Shown in pieces: positions 48,192 to 60,018 of a stretch of 64,000 nucleotides of DNA. The DNA is from Antiaris toxicaria (lineage: Eukaryota; Streptophyta; Magnoliopsida; Rosales; Moraceae). The notes below the pieces were generated by a model. It saw only the letters and a list, made by a program, of their open reading frames with translations. It searched no databases and was not told where the DNA came from. Made by a program: the position numbers and the translations under genes. Numbering within the stretch: the stretch's first letter is position 1; the number at the start of each line of letters is the position of its first letter. The stretch covers positions 7,912,501 through 7,976,500 of the forward strand of contig CP141155.1 in NCBI GenBank assembly GCA_035233585.1, written 5' to 3'.

Positions 48192-48665
48192 TTAAGCTAC
48201 TAGGGAATCCTGAAATAAAAACTTAGTAGTGCACATAGGAAATATAGTTAAACCCCCCTTCTTTTTTTTTTGGAAAAGAAAATAAAATAAAACAAAATAG
48301 ACATACATAATGTGCCTTGACCAAAACTTGTTATCTGATAGTTGTAGAATTCCTCCTTTTTCAGTGCATTCCTTAAATCTTTTATCGAAACAACGCTTTA
48401 ATGCTTCTTTGTACTTGTGATCCTTTCTATTTGTATATATTAATTCGTCTTTACAAATTTTATAAGCCTCCTTTTTACACTCCTTTTTCGGCTTAGATGG
48501 TGATGGTGGTGGTGGTGGTGGTGAAGGATTTTTATCAGAGTTGGAGATTACAACTAGTGTTGGAGGAATAAGAGAAAGAGATTCACAAGGTGAGTCATGA
48601 TGATTGGCCAGCACAAAATGTACTAGAACAATTAGCAAACTCATCCCTATTTTATGATCCATCAA
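48192..48665 (-). CDS. Possible small secreted Pro- and Cys-containing protein
   Basis: Single open frame of 157 codons from ATG at 48665. It starts with a signal-peptide-like segment (MMDHKIGMSLLIVLVHFVLA), then has a proline stretch (SPPPPPPSPSKPKK) and a Lys-rich core with two cysteine pairs at equal spacing: CKKEAYKIC and CFDKRFKEC (C-x6-C twice). This looks like a secreted peptide with a helical hairpin closed by two disulphides. After ECTEKGG the sequence becomes hydrophobic and irregular (YVYFVLFYFLFQ), so the true C terminus may differ through an intron or earlier end. A (TC)n tract lies just upstream of the start. I do not recognise the family; it resembles no standard thionin or defensin spacing. 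Confidence 0.45.
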   Translation of the reverse strand: MMDHKIGMSLLIVLVHFVLANHHDSPCESLSLIPPTLVVISNSDKNPSPPPPPPSPSKPKKECKKEAYKICKDELIYTNRKDHKYKEALKRCFDKRFKECTEKGGILQLSDNKFWSRHIMYVYFVLFYFLFQKKKKGGLTIFPMCTTKFLFQDSLVA

Positions 48666-48668
48666 CTT

Positions 48669-48707
<39 letters not shown>

Positions 48708-51362
48708 TAATCTGCTTGGTTTTATCTTATGCGATTGCCAACAAAATTAGTTGCAATGCATAACCCTAAACTTTTACAACAATATTTATTAGTCTATAGG
48801 AGCTAAGAGTACTCTTAATTAAATAACTCATTGGTTATTAAAAAGTGTAATTAACAACAATTTATTCTTCTATAGTTTTGTTTTTAAAATTCTTTATTAG
48901 CAACACATGACTAATCAATAATATTTATTTCTTTAAAAATAGATATTTATAAAATAATATTAAAAAATGAACATATTTTAAAACGATACTCTAAAAATGC
49001 AGTTTTTATGTAATTATTTCGGTCAACATTGGTGAAGGGCCCAATATCGGGGCTGAGGATGGTGATAGTTTACAGGGTAGTGTTGAGTTAGCCTATTTGA
49101 TCACATTTCTTTACCCACTAAAAATCATTATTTAAAAAGTCCATTTATAACATCCTGTTTTAAAATATGTTAGTTTTTTAATATTATTATGTAAATGTCT
49201 ATTTTTTAAAAAATAAATATCCGTAATACCTTATTGTCATTGTACAATAATTTATAGTATTCTTCTTTTTATTCATGTTTTTTTGCTGTAATGAAGAATT
49301 TTTTTACAGAATACTCATCATTACTTTTAATAAAATAAAATCAGCTTTGATTTTAATTTTAACCATAAATATGAAATCGAAAGCTTTTGTTTTTTTTTTT
49401 TTTTGGAACTCAGAAGTTGAGAAATTCAAACTCCACACCTTTAAATAAAGTTGAATGTAGAATTACAGCTAAGTTATATTTGCAATCACAAAAAAGTTTT
49501 AAAAAAAATCAACATAAAACATTCAATTTTAATTTTGATCTTTATTTTGAAAAAAAAATTATGCAGATTAAAAACTGCTGGTTTTAATCTTAATAAGATC
49601 AAAAGAGATGATAAATATAAAATATTTACTATAAAGATAATTTCTCAGACCAAAAAATAAATATATTACAACAATTATTTATCATAATAATTGACAAGAT
49701 AATTATACTAACACAAAGAATTTAAGTTTTTTGATTAAAAAAATGAATTCTTAATGAAAAAAAAAAAACTTAAAATCACATGTCAGTAAAATTCAATTAC
49801 AAATGATATCAACTTATATTTTATATAGAAAACTAATGAATTCTTTATGAAAATAAGCCTTATTATTTATGTCAACCACTAACAAATAAAAAAAAATTGA
49901 ATATATACTCCTCAATGAAAAAAATAAAGATTACCATAGCAAAGAGTTTTGAGTTCTTTTAAAATAAAAAAGCATAATATTTATATAAATTACCTCACAT
50001 GAAATTGATGACACTTTTACGGAAAAAAATAAGTTTTTGTAAAACCTTACCACACCTTCTTTATAATAAATCAATAAAAAAAGTCAAGTTTAGTTTTTAT
50101 ATAAAATTTGATTACAATAACAACAAATCAATCATACACGTATTCATTAAATCATTATTTATTCAAAAAGTCAAAATTTCCGTTTATATAAACCCAGAAT
50201 ACCAATATAATAAAACTAAATTTACAATGTTTATTTTAACATTTTTATTTCCATTTTTTGAGGTTTATTTTTTAAATTTCTTTATTTGTTGCTTATCAAT
50301 TATTTAAGAGTGGTAATATCGTCATTATAAGTACTATTTTAAATGTTAATATAAATAAAAGAAAAAAAAAAGATATATTTTAACTTAATGTCTTTAATTT
50401 GGATATGTATGTAATTAAGGCTTAAGTCTAGTGTGATTTTAGGTTTGGGCTGGTGCCAGTCCTAAGGGTTGGATTAGGACATTAATATCGACACCAAGTG
50501 TTACGTAAAGCTTAAAATATAGACAGGGTTAAACAGATAGGCAATTAGACTCATAAAGTATATAGACCAACCAACCTTGGCCTATTAGGCTATAGGATTG
50601 GGTTATGTTAAGCTTTTGATTCTATTGAATCTAGCTCGGATCTAACCATTCCATTTTTACACTTGTTAACATCAGGTTAACTCTAGAATTGAGCAAGCTG
50701 AAATCGATATTGGGGTCCAAGTTTTATCTTCAAAAAAATTCAATGCTTAATACAATCCAAAATTATAATAAATCTTAGATTGACACAAAATCAAACACCG
50801 TCTATATGAAAGTACCATCATGAATACAACATAATGCACCAACTATGCCCTTAGGGAGTGAATTATTTTATCAACTTTTGATAATTTCATAAAAAATATA
50901 ATGTGGTTTAAACTTTGTACTAGACATTTCCTTTTGCCTATCCTTTTCTAGCTTTTCTCAACTAGAAATACAGAATGGGAAAAACACGTATGAACGAAGG
51001 GAGTTTCTTATCACAAAAAGGAGATAGAAAATAAATTTCTAAGCTATAAAACTATGAAGTTATTCTTGCGAAGTTTTTTTTTTTTTTTGGTAATTTTTCC
51101 GATATAAATATATGCTGTTTTTAACATTATTATTCAGAGAATCCAAGAATAGAGAGAGAGAGAGAGAGAAGACGTACTTTCTTTCTGTGATTCTGAAATT
51201 AATATCACATGAACTCCCACTCTTTCCATCCGTTTGCATGTTGAGAAAATGTCGGAAAGAAAGGAAGTAACAACTAACAAAAGTCTTGGAACTAAACTAC
51301 TTTCAATACAAAATGGCATCTTTCTTTTCTCTTGCTAAACAAATCTCTGCACAAACCCTGAT
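48666..51362. other. AT-rich intergenic DNA
   Basis: (TC)n at about 48675-48702, poly(T) near 49390 and many AT-driven short frames. A slightly more complex patch at about 50410-50700 has TTGGGCT/GGTTGGATTAGG words but no clear element. 51130-51362 probably includes the 3' UTR of the formin gene and an (AG)n tract near 51150-51169. Confidence 0.5.
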
Positions 51363-53713
51363 TCAGAAATCATCTTCCGAATCACTATCCGAAGACGTCA
51401 TAGACATATCCGACATGAAATGCAAATTTAAGCTCGAAAATCTCGTCGGAGTCATCGTCAAAGGCGAAAGCGGAGGCGACGACAAACTAGGCCCCGCAAC
51501 ACCGGCACTCGCCACATTCCTCTTCTGCGTCTTGCGAGCAGTCTCCACACACACCTGATCAACCATGTCAAGAAAATCTTTCACTATTACAAACAGCTGA
51601 AACGGATTAGCGCCTCTTTCTTTCGAAACCCCAGCTTGGTAGTACTCTGTAGTCCTCTTCACAAACTCCAAAACCCTGTTCTGCTCTTCTCTCACCACCT
51701 TTATCTCCTCCTCACACTCCTCTAAAAACCCTTTCATTTCCCTCGCAAACCAACCTTTGTCGTCATCGTCATCGTTGCAGCGCGATAAAAGCTTCCGAAT
51801 TTCCGATACTTTCAAACTCAGAATGTTGCACGTTGTAGAGAAGCTGTCGGAGTCTATTGTAGCCGCTTTCTTTACATTGGAGAGCTCTTTACTTAAACCT
51901 TCCAACATTGTCAATCCCAACAATAAGTACTCTTTGTCCTCCTCTTCTTTTGTGAGAGTATCGAGCTTTATGAAACTATTTTGTGTTCTTTGATTAGTAC
52001 TACTACTAATTCTTGTTTGGTAATTTTGGTTAATCGCACTTCGTTTTCCCTCGGACCGAGCCACTTGTTCGACGACAAAGTGAAGCAAAGTAGTCTTTCC
52101 GTCATTGCTTCTTATGTCGGAAATCTTCTTAAGAGCATTGAGATTGAAGCCTTGCGCATTGCCTCTTGAAGTTCCGGCGTTCATTTTATTGCCGGCCTTG
52201 AGAATGGCTTCGAGGAGTTTAAGGAAAAGCCCACGAGCTCGTAGCTCCTGACATCCCAATTCAAGAGTTTGGAGAGACTCCTTAAAGTGGAGGATTTCAG
52301 GATCATAATTTGCTCGGAACAGCATTGCGTTGAAGCGTGTAAACGCCGAAGGAACGGACTTGAGGATGTGGTAGAGGAAGGACTCTGCGTCCGCCAGCTT
52401 ACTCGGGTTGCCGTTGAATTGAAGGATCTTGGATGCCTCCTCTTGTGTTGGGGAGATTTTGGTGAGCTTTTCGAGGGTCTCGGCGCTAAGTTCCTGGCCA
52501 TCGATGAGGGCGTCGAGGATTTCTCGGCGGGAGATGGCTAGAGATCTTACAACAATTGCTGTGTTCTGAGACTTTCTGGGGTCCAATATGAAGACTTGAG
52601 TTGGAGGACCTGATTGTGATTTGGTGAGAGCTGTGAAAATGTGGCTTCTTTCGGAGGATTGGCGGTTTGTTGTCGAGTATCCAAACAGATTTTCGATGAG
52701 TTCGTCGTCAAATCTGAACAGTACATAGAAAACAACAAGAAGAAAGGATTTGAATTCTGCAGTTTTTTGTTTTTTGGGGAATTTAACTAAAAATTATGGT
52801 ACGTTTACCTGAGTGAACCGTCGTTGATTTCGTCCCACACCGTGGAGTGATCGACATCTGCCGTGACCTTGTCCCAATGCAGCGGCTTCAATTTCATTTG
52901 CCTGGCAACATTGTTCTCATATGAGCTCTCTTCTTTCAAAGCCTCCGCTCTGTTGTTCCTCCTAACTACTTCCCTTCTAGGTACAATTGGAGTTCCTCGC
53001 GACGAAATCCAACCGGCCGGTGCAGGTGCTGTAGAGGGTGGTGCAGGTTTCGCCTTTGCCGGAATTGGCGGAGGCCGTGGTGGTGGTGGTGGCGGAAGTG
53101 GTGGAGGAGGAGGAGGAGGAGGTGGTGGTGGTGGTGTAAAACTATGACTTGCCTCTGGTAATGTGGTTGGTTTTTTTGGTACTATAGGTGGAGTTAGTGT
53201 AAAAGAAGTTTGCGAAGATTGTGATGAAGATAGTGAATTTGGTTTATGCAGAACTTGTTTCCTGATTTCATCACAAATTATCATATCAGATGATAATTCA
53301 TGGAGCAATGGGGCCTCCGGAGCCTTAAACTTTCCACGGTTCTTCTCTCCCTCGGCATCCACTCTCTTCTCTTCAGCCTCCTCCTCTTCATCTACTTTGT
53401 AACTAGGATTAAACACAAACTTTGGCACATTATTCTTGAGTTGCCCACCTTCAAGTTTCCTTAGACCAAAAGCATCCATCCCATTTCTGCAACCATTCCG
53501 TCCCTTCTCAATTCTACATGGTTGGTTGAACCCTCTACGCGCCATCATAACATCTTCTCGGTGAAAGCTTCTGTTCACCTGATTCTTTTCTTGGCAACGG
53601 CGGCGAGAAACGTAGAATTTGTAGTACAAAATGAAGAAGATTGCACCAAAAACTAGAGTGATTGCGGCCGTGGCAGCAATGGTCCTAGCAATAGTTCTGC
53701 CTTGTGGAGACAT
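51363..53713 (-). CDS. Group I formin-like protein, 751 aa, without obvious signal peptide
   Basis: Exons 53713-52809 and 52713-51363, joined by a 95-bp GT-AG intron (phase 2), stop TGA. A membrane span lies at about residues 12-35 (TIAATAAITLVFGAIFFILY), followed by RRR. Residues 40-190 are variable; FH1 is a polyproline run (~193-218). FH2 starts near 271 (QMKLKPLHWDKV) and contains FDDELIENLFGY, LDPRKSQNTAIVVRSL, NAMLFRANYDPE, AILKAGNKMNAGTSRGNA, GFNLNALKKISDIRSNDGKT and LLHFVVEQ. The end is SDSDSEDDF. Family knowledge: FH2 dimers nucleate and elongate actin filaments using profilin-actin bound to FH1; plant group I formins are membrane-anchored. It appears nearest the AtFH4/FH8 type. Unusually, no signal peptide or extracellular segment precedes the span; an in-frame stop lies nine codons upstream of the ATG. 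Confidence 0.93.
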
Positions 53714-55021
53714 TGCTTGAGAAATTTTCTTGGTGAGAAACTAAAATGTGAATCTAAGGAAGAACTTCAAAGACATTTGGTTGAGGAGAAGAGCAATAAG
53801 AGGGTGCATTTGAGAAACAACGAGAAAAGAGCCTTTGACAAGGCAATTTAAATGGAAAAACTTGTTAGGAACTGAAGTTTAAGACTTTAGTGTCCCTTGG
53901 GGCGTTTTTGGGTAAGGAGGGTAAATTTTTTAGTAATACGTTTCATTTTGGTCCTTTTGGTTGTTGACTAGTTTCAATGAAGTTAGTTGTTCCTGTTTGG
54001 AAGTGGTTGAAGTTTCTAGACCTTTCATCCTGCCTATCATGCCCTTGAAATTACATCATCTGGTACATCTCCGTTATTAAGTTTTCATGATTAGTAACCC
54101 CTAAATTCTAAATTTTGATAAATTACCCCTTGAATTTAACTAAGTATTGCAAAGAGCTCCTAACGGTTATTAAAATTTAGACAAGAATGCTCTCATACAT
54201 GTTATGTGGACTCATTTTAAATAAAAGAAAATTTTGTTGATAATCAAAACACATTATGTCAAATGCATAAAAATGATTATAAATTATAATATTAATCATC
54301 AATTTCAAAAACTTTGTTACTTTTAACTAAATTCAAAGATAATTTACAACAACTAAAATTTAGGGATAACATGGCAATTTAGTCGAAGTTCAAGAGGGGA
54401 AAAACAACCTTGATATTAATCTCCATGCAAAGGTTTGGATAAAGAAATGTAAAGGGCAGATTTGTCAATATCACTTTATTTGGCAATTTCATAAAATCAG
54501 ATAGGTGAGTTTGGAATTTTATTAATTGTGGCCGTCCTTCCTCTATTGTAATCAACGCGTACGGCAGGAGCAAACAGATAGGGTAGTTATATGTATAGGA
54601 AATATAAATCAGCTAGAAGTATATTACTTTTCTAACTTCTTTGTTTGAATTCTAATATTATTAAATAAGACATTTGCTCCAAGAATCTAACACAACTGTT
54701 TTAGTGACAGGTTGTTGGTTTCATTCATGTGGAATGTAAGTGATACAAAGTCAGTGGACATTAAAAATATAATAAAATTAAATTAAAATGGGCACCAATG
54801 CTTGCCTTGCATTTACAATGGATGGTTAGATTGTTGGATTGTGGTTTTAAAAAGGATTTATACTTTCCAGTGTGTTATAAACAAAGTTCTCAAATTGTAT
54901 GATAATATAAAAGAGCTCTCTGCGGATTTCAAATGGCCTCGGCATATCACAATTATTTTGTGAATGAAAGAGAGCAAAATTATAAGCAGTGCCGGCAAAA
55001 ACTAGGAATGTTACAAATTAA
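53714..55021. other. Formin promoter region and intergenic DNA
   Basis: 53714-53900 is likely the formin leader and core promoter (TTTAAATTG near 53845 on the minus strand could serve as TATA). The rest is AT-rich. 54881-55020 is related to 60922-61083 (see findings). Confidence 0.4.
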
Positions 55022-55411
55022 GCCCACGTTTGGGACAAGCTTTTTTTTATCATTGCATTTAAATGCAATGTAATTTTCTCTCCAAATACAAAAACATTTC
55101 ATTCAAATACCAATCACATCACATTTTAAATCCAACACAATCACTATTTATTATTTCACTTTTTCTATTATTTTTATTAATTACATCATATATTCCCTCT
55201 TCTTCCTTTTTTTTCTTTCTACTTTTATCCATCACATCACATATTTATTATTAAAATACAATTCAAATACTTTTCCCCCAAACGCACATTACATTCAAAT
55301 GCAATGCTAATGCTTTTCCTCCAAATACAAATTACATTCAATACATTGTATTCAAACACAATGCAAATATAATGCGATGCAATGCATTGAATGCGTTCAC
55401 CAAACAAACCC
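55022..55411. mobile_element. MITE family T1 copy, 390 bp, TSD TAA
   Basis: Direct TAA at 55019-55021 and 55412-55414. Left end GCCCACGTTTGGGACAAGC; right end, reverse-complemented, GGGTTTGTTTGGTGAACGCA. It is the longest and cleanest T1 copy, with ATCACATCACATTTTAAATC, CACTATTTATTATTTCACTT and CATCACATCACATATTTATT inside. Confidence 0.8.
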
Positions 55412-57366
55412 TAAAAGTACATGAAGTTGCGGCACTCTAGTTCATGTGCTCCTCATTTTACCTTTAAATTTAGGGGGATAATATAATTAGGATAAGCTTT
55501 TTTACCTCGTTAATAAGCTAAAAATTATTGTCCATTAGATGTGTTTTTGATGGTTGAGATCAAAACAACATACCAAAACGATCACAAAAAAATTTACACC
55601 GGATTATTCTCGAAACATTTCAAAAAAAATATTAAAAAAAAAAAAAATCCTACCTCCCTCAATTAGCAGCCACCCACCACCATAAGGCTCTCCACTTGCA
55701 ACCCCACCATTGGTAGCCCCTTCCATTAGCAACCCCACTTCACCGCCGAATATTCCAAACTAGATCCAACTCGATTTTCTGCCAGCGTCACTTGACTGTG
55801 GATGAGACTCGATGGGTCTGTGAGTCGTCCTGGCCTCCATCGAGATCACCTCGCAACCGCCCTCCCGGATCTAGACAATCGGCCGTCATGGCAAAAATTG
55901 CCATCTCCACAATTTCATGCGATGGCTCCGCCCCATAGGTTGCAAACCCAGTCGATGGAAAATGACAGGGGTGCAAGATCCAAGGACGAGACTTGCAATT
56001 TGGGGAGTCGCCAGTGCAACGGAGTCCTAGTGTACCATGGGTTGCACCAATGCCTTTGTCTTTCACCTTCGTCTCAGCCATGACCATCATCAAGGGACTA
56101 TTGTCGAAAAAGAGATCTCCAAGCTTGCCCCGATTTTTTTAAATGTTTCTTTGAAAAATTTTCTAATTATATTCCTAAAAAAAACGTCAATGTAGGGTGG
56201 TCAGTGGAGGAAGGGGTTACCGTGGTTGGAAGGGCTACTGAAGTAGGAAGGACTGTCGGTGAAGGGGAGGGACTGTCGATGGTCAAGGTTTTGTTTTTAA
56301 TTTTTTTGAAATATTTTGTAACATAATAATCAGGTGCAGTAAGGTTTATAATTGCTTGATGTATCATTTTAATCTATTAATTAAAAGCAGATCTAGGGGT
56401 CAAAAATTTTCTCCAATGATGAGAAAAAATAAGGGTCTCATTATAGAACTTCTCTTAACCTTACTAGAATTAGAAAATTGTACTTTGAACTTTTGAATTT
56501 TAGTAAATTATCTCTTATATTTAATAGTATTGTGAAGTGTCCAAAACCAATAATTCGTATATTAATATGGATGTAAGTTTTCAGTAAATTATCTATTTAA
56601 TTTAATAGTGTTATGAAATACCCAAAACTAAATATGTGCATCCTAATTTTGGTGTAAATATCAATGTGCACATGGTATAACATGTTTTATCATTAGGGTA
56701 TTTAGTACTGATACTCCTAAATTTGTTATTTCCTATAAAATTCTAACAAATACCAAATAAATACTAACATACAACTATAATCGCAACTTGTTTCGTTGTA
56801 GATTTCACCCCCCTTACCGTGGATCTTATCTCCCCTTTCGCTTTCTCTCTCTCTCCTCTCACTTTCACCTCTCTCTAGCTATTGTCTCTCTCTTGTCACC
56901 ATTATAGAAGATTCCATCACTAGAGAAGAAAACGAAGTCCCAAACAAGCACATTTGGCAATCTCACGGTGGGAATCATTGGTAGTCATAGAGACCCGACG
57001 AGGTTACAATCCCCACCATCCATCAAATCGCGATCCAAATCACCATTCAAATTACTATCATAAGCACACCGGATCTTAAAGGCCATCGTCACCATCAGTG
57101 AACTCAAGATCTAGATCATGACCTTTGAGATAACAAAGCTTCATCTTCATTGTCAACGGATATCCATTATAGCTTGATGTCTTCTCCAGAGGGTGTACAA
57201 GAGATAAGAAGGTGTGCAAGAAAAGAAAAAAAAGATACATAAGAGAAAAAGAAGAGAGAAAAGAAAAAAGATAAATAAGAGAATAAAGAGAGAGAAAATA
57301 TAAAAAAAAAACAGATTTTTAAAAATTATAAAAAGAACAAATACAAAAATATCATTTTACTCTCTT
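55412..57366. other. Mixed repeats without a supported gene
   Basis: About 55650-56110 is a C-rich stretch (CCACCC words) with overlapping frames on both strands and no family match; it looks like decayed transposon DNA. 56165-56290 is G-rich (GGAAGGG) and may be its inverted partner. 56790-57230 is another moderate-GC patch with a (TC)n tract. None shows TIRs I can define. Confidence 0.4.
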
Positions 57367-57367
57367 T

Positions 57368-57453
57368 TAACTTATAAAATATGTTATAATCTTTAATAAA
57401 TATATTAAAATAACTTATAAAATATGTTATAATCTTTAATAAATATATTAAAA
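57368..57453. repeat. Exact tandem duplication, 43-bp unit
   Basis: Two head-to-tail copies (57368-57410 and 57411-57453) of an AT-rich unit containing ACTTATAAAATATGTTATAA. They are near-identical, so the duplication is recent or converted. Confidence 0.9.
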
Positions 57454-57569
57454 TATACTAAAATTTTTAAACTATTAAGTATATTGAAATATATTATTTA
57501 ATATATTGTCCTTCAAAAATATGCTAGAAAAACATAAGCAAAACATGTCTAATGATTCAAATACTAGAG

Positions 57570-60018
57570 TCCTTTTATGAACTCGAGTCGCAAGCCCGTT
57601 ACTTGCTTGCTCGATGTGGGACTACTGGAATAGAATCGTCACCACCACAGAGTACTATCTGTTGAGCCATGAGTGAACTAAGAGGCAAACAATCAGTTTG
57701 TTCCACTTGCTAAACTGATGTTATTATTTGTCAATTGCCCAGCAGCATAGTAATCCACAAATATCTAGGAATTCATTATTTCAAGCTAACAATCAAATTT
57801 TTATTACATGTGCAGTCATAACGTGTACAAATATAACAAAAGCTATCTCTCATTCCAAACAGGAACTCTACTTAATACTGCAACAGATGAGTATGTTGTT
57901 GCAATCTAGGTCCTTTAAAGGAAGATCCAGCGACCTCGGCGATGACTTATATGATCGCTTCGTTGATCAACTCTAGTTGTTGGAGCTCTATAACATTTTA
58001 AGAAAGCCACTCGCCAAAACTAGGAGAAGAAACAAGTTCCTCCAAGGTTCTCTCTGTAGAGTCTCTGGTGAAATTTTCCCATTCATGCTTTGAGAATCTT
58101 CTCCTCAGAGGCGTGGTGTGGAAACTAAAGAAAACATAAAAAAGAAGCTGATTGTTGGACCATCTCCAGCCAAGAAGTCCTGGAAAACGTCGCGCATAAA
58201 ATTGAGTTATAAAAAAATAATAATGTTGTTTGAAAAGCAAACCATTGTCAATGGTGACAATTTTGGATCGGCGAGAAATGTGATCGGAACAATCCTCAAA
58301 AGCTGAGGAAGCTGAAATGAGTATTATCTCATATCTCTGCAGAATTACTGTATAAATTTTATTCATTGCTCAAAGAAGAATAATAATAAATGTGCATGAT
58401 ACTATCAATAGTTTTTTGACTAACTTGTATAAACTAAAAAAACTATCACTTTGTGTACTGCATTTACTTCAAGATTTTCTTCCCCTAGACCTTGAAACCA
58501 AAAATATGATTAACCATCATGAATGAAGAGCAGTGTTTTTGATAAAAGTGACAAACTAAGCGCGATCTAAAGATTATCCTCAACTTTCTCAGAGGTTATT
58601 ATGCCAAATACTAATAGCTTCTGCTGCTAGTACGCGGCATCTGCAAACTCTCAAAAGGAAACAGCAAATCACTTGTTGTTATGAAATCACTGTCCAAAAT
58701 ATGACATAATTGATCTTTAACGCACTGACATTCGTAAAGAGAGTAGAGTAAAAAAAAACAAAGGAAGAATCAAAAAGTGAAGCGAAGATTCGAATGGACC
58801 AAGAAGCAAAGTGAAATGTGCTCATTTCAAATGAACCATCTTCTGTGTGGACAAGTTTTTGAACCACACAGAATCCCAACCTTGCTCTAGGCAAGGGCGG
58901 GAAGCCCTAGTGAACTATTGTTATTTTCAGTTCTACTTTCAACAATTTTATATTTTTCACATTTTGGCCTCCTAAAAAATGATTATCCCTGTATTAGTCT
59001 CCTACTAAAAACTTCAATCTTCAGTGTACGTCCACACTGAAATAATAGGTTGTTCTGTCACCACAATTAGAATGAAAAAAGCCTTTAGAACCATTCAAAA
59101 ATGACAAAAGGCATATGTAAAAAGGTTTAATTAAGTTATTATTTTGATGATAACAAACAATCGACTATAAGATTACTAATTTTTAATCTTGAGATTTTAT
59201 TTTTGTAGAATTAATCTTGAATTTGTTTTTCATTTTAGTGAAATTGTACAAATGTTATCAACTCAAAATATGTTGAAGAAAACCTCTCAAGCTTCTGGAT
59301 TGGAATCGCATGAAGGCGGATCATAAGCTTTAAGACAATTGGAACGCAAGACTAGTTTTAAATACGTTCAATTCCGTTCCATGGTCTTGTATTAGTTGTG
59401 TGTGAGCATCTCCTTTAATTCTTGTTTAATTGGTATGGCTCAATGCATACACACACCTTAGTAAACGCATTATACAAAAGTTACATCAAATAACATAAAT
59501 TGATAAATCAGAATTAGAAGTATCAAAAACTAGATTAAAGGTCGTTTTCTTTCTTTGCATGGTGGACCGGAAGATTTTTCCGAGGAGGGAGAGGCTTTGC
59601 CCTTGCGGGTGGTTGCTTGGTTGATCGGAACTATAGTTGTTGGACAGTAAGCCCAAAGGGCTCTTTTGGCTTGTTTTTTAATATATAAGACTGGTTTGAT
59701 GTCCAAAATAGTTATTAATCATCATTAATATTGCTCTCCAAATTTGGGTTCAAAGCTTTCCGTTCTCTCTAAAACCAAAACTGCATTAAAAGCACTCGTC
59801 GATTGAGCATTCATCAACAATTACTCTTAAGCCAATCTTGTGACAAGCATTAGTTTAGTTATCACGCTTCTTTTAGGGCTAATCCCAGTATTGAATCTTA
59901 CACTAAGCAAAATATTTGAATGTACCACACTTTCAAATCCAAAAAACTCACGACTGTAGGTTCCCGATCACTTAATTGATTTGGTGCAAATAGAACTGCC
60001 AATTGCTACTTTTAATCA
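57570..60018. repeat. Segmental duplication, copy 1
   Basis: Blocks 57570-57770, about 57885-57920 and 59704-60018 align, in the same order and strand, with blocks in copy 2 (61395-61885, 62876-62912, 62966-63315). Shared words include GCTCGATGTGGGACT/GCTCAATGTGGGACT, CCCAGCAGCATAGTAA and GAATCTAGGTCCTTT-type sequence. The 1.75 kb between 57945 and 59700 is absent from copy 2. Confidence 0.75.
57998..58124 (-). CDS. Possible 3'-terminal exon of an unknown gene or relic
   Basis: After a TTTCTTTAG acceptor on the minus strand, a 42-codon frame reads LRRRFSKHEWENFTRDSTER, TLEELVSSPSFGEWLS, stop. Codon-like composition and the clean acceptor suggest a real terminal exon. The next 250 bp (minus strand) resemble a 3' UTR with AATAAAA near 57800. 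A possible upstream exon (about 58330-58250) reads FEDCSDHISRRSKIVTIDNG between an ATTTCAG acceptor and a GT. No start exon was found and I do not recognise the family. Copy 2 of the duplication lacks it. Confidence 0.3.

Noticed and set aside
52863..53402. Plus-strand frames with poly-Gly
   Set aside because: Antisense of the formin polyproline FH1 region.
55788..56093. Opposed ORFs of about 100 codons
   Set aside because: Same stretch open on both strands, no recognisable domain, in repeat-like C-rich DNA.
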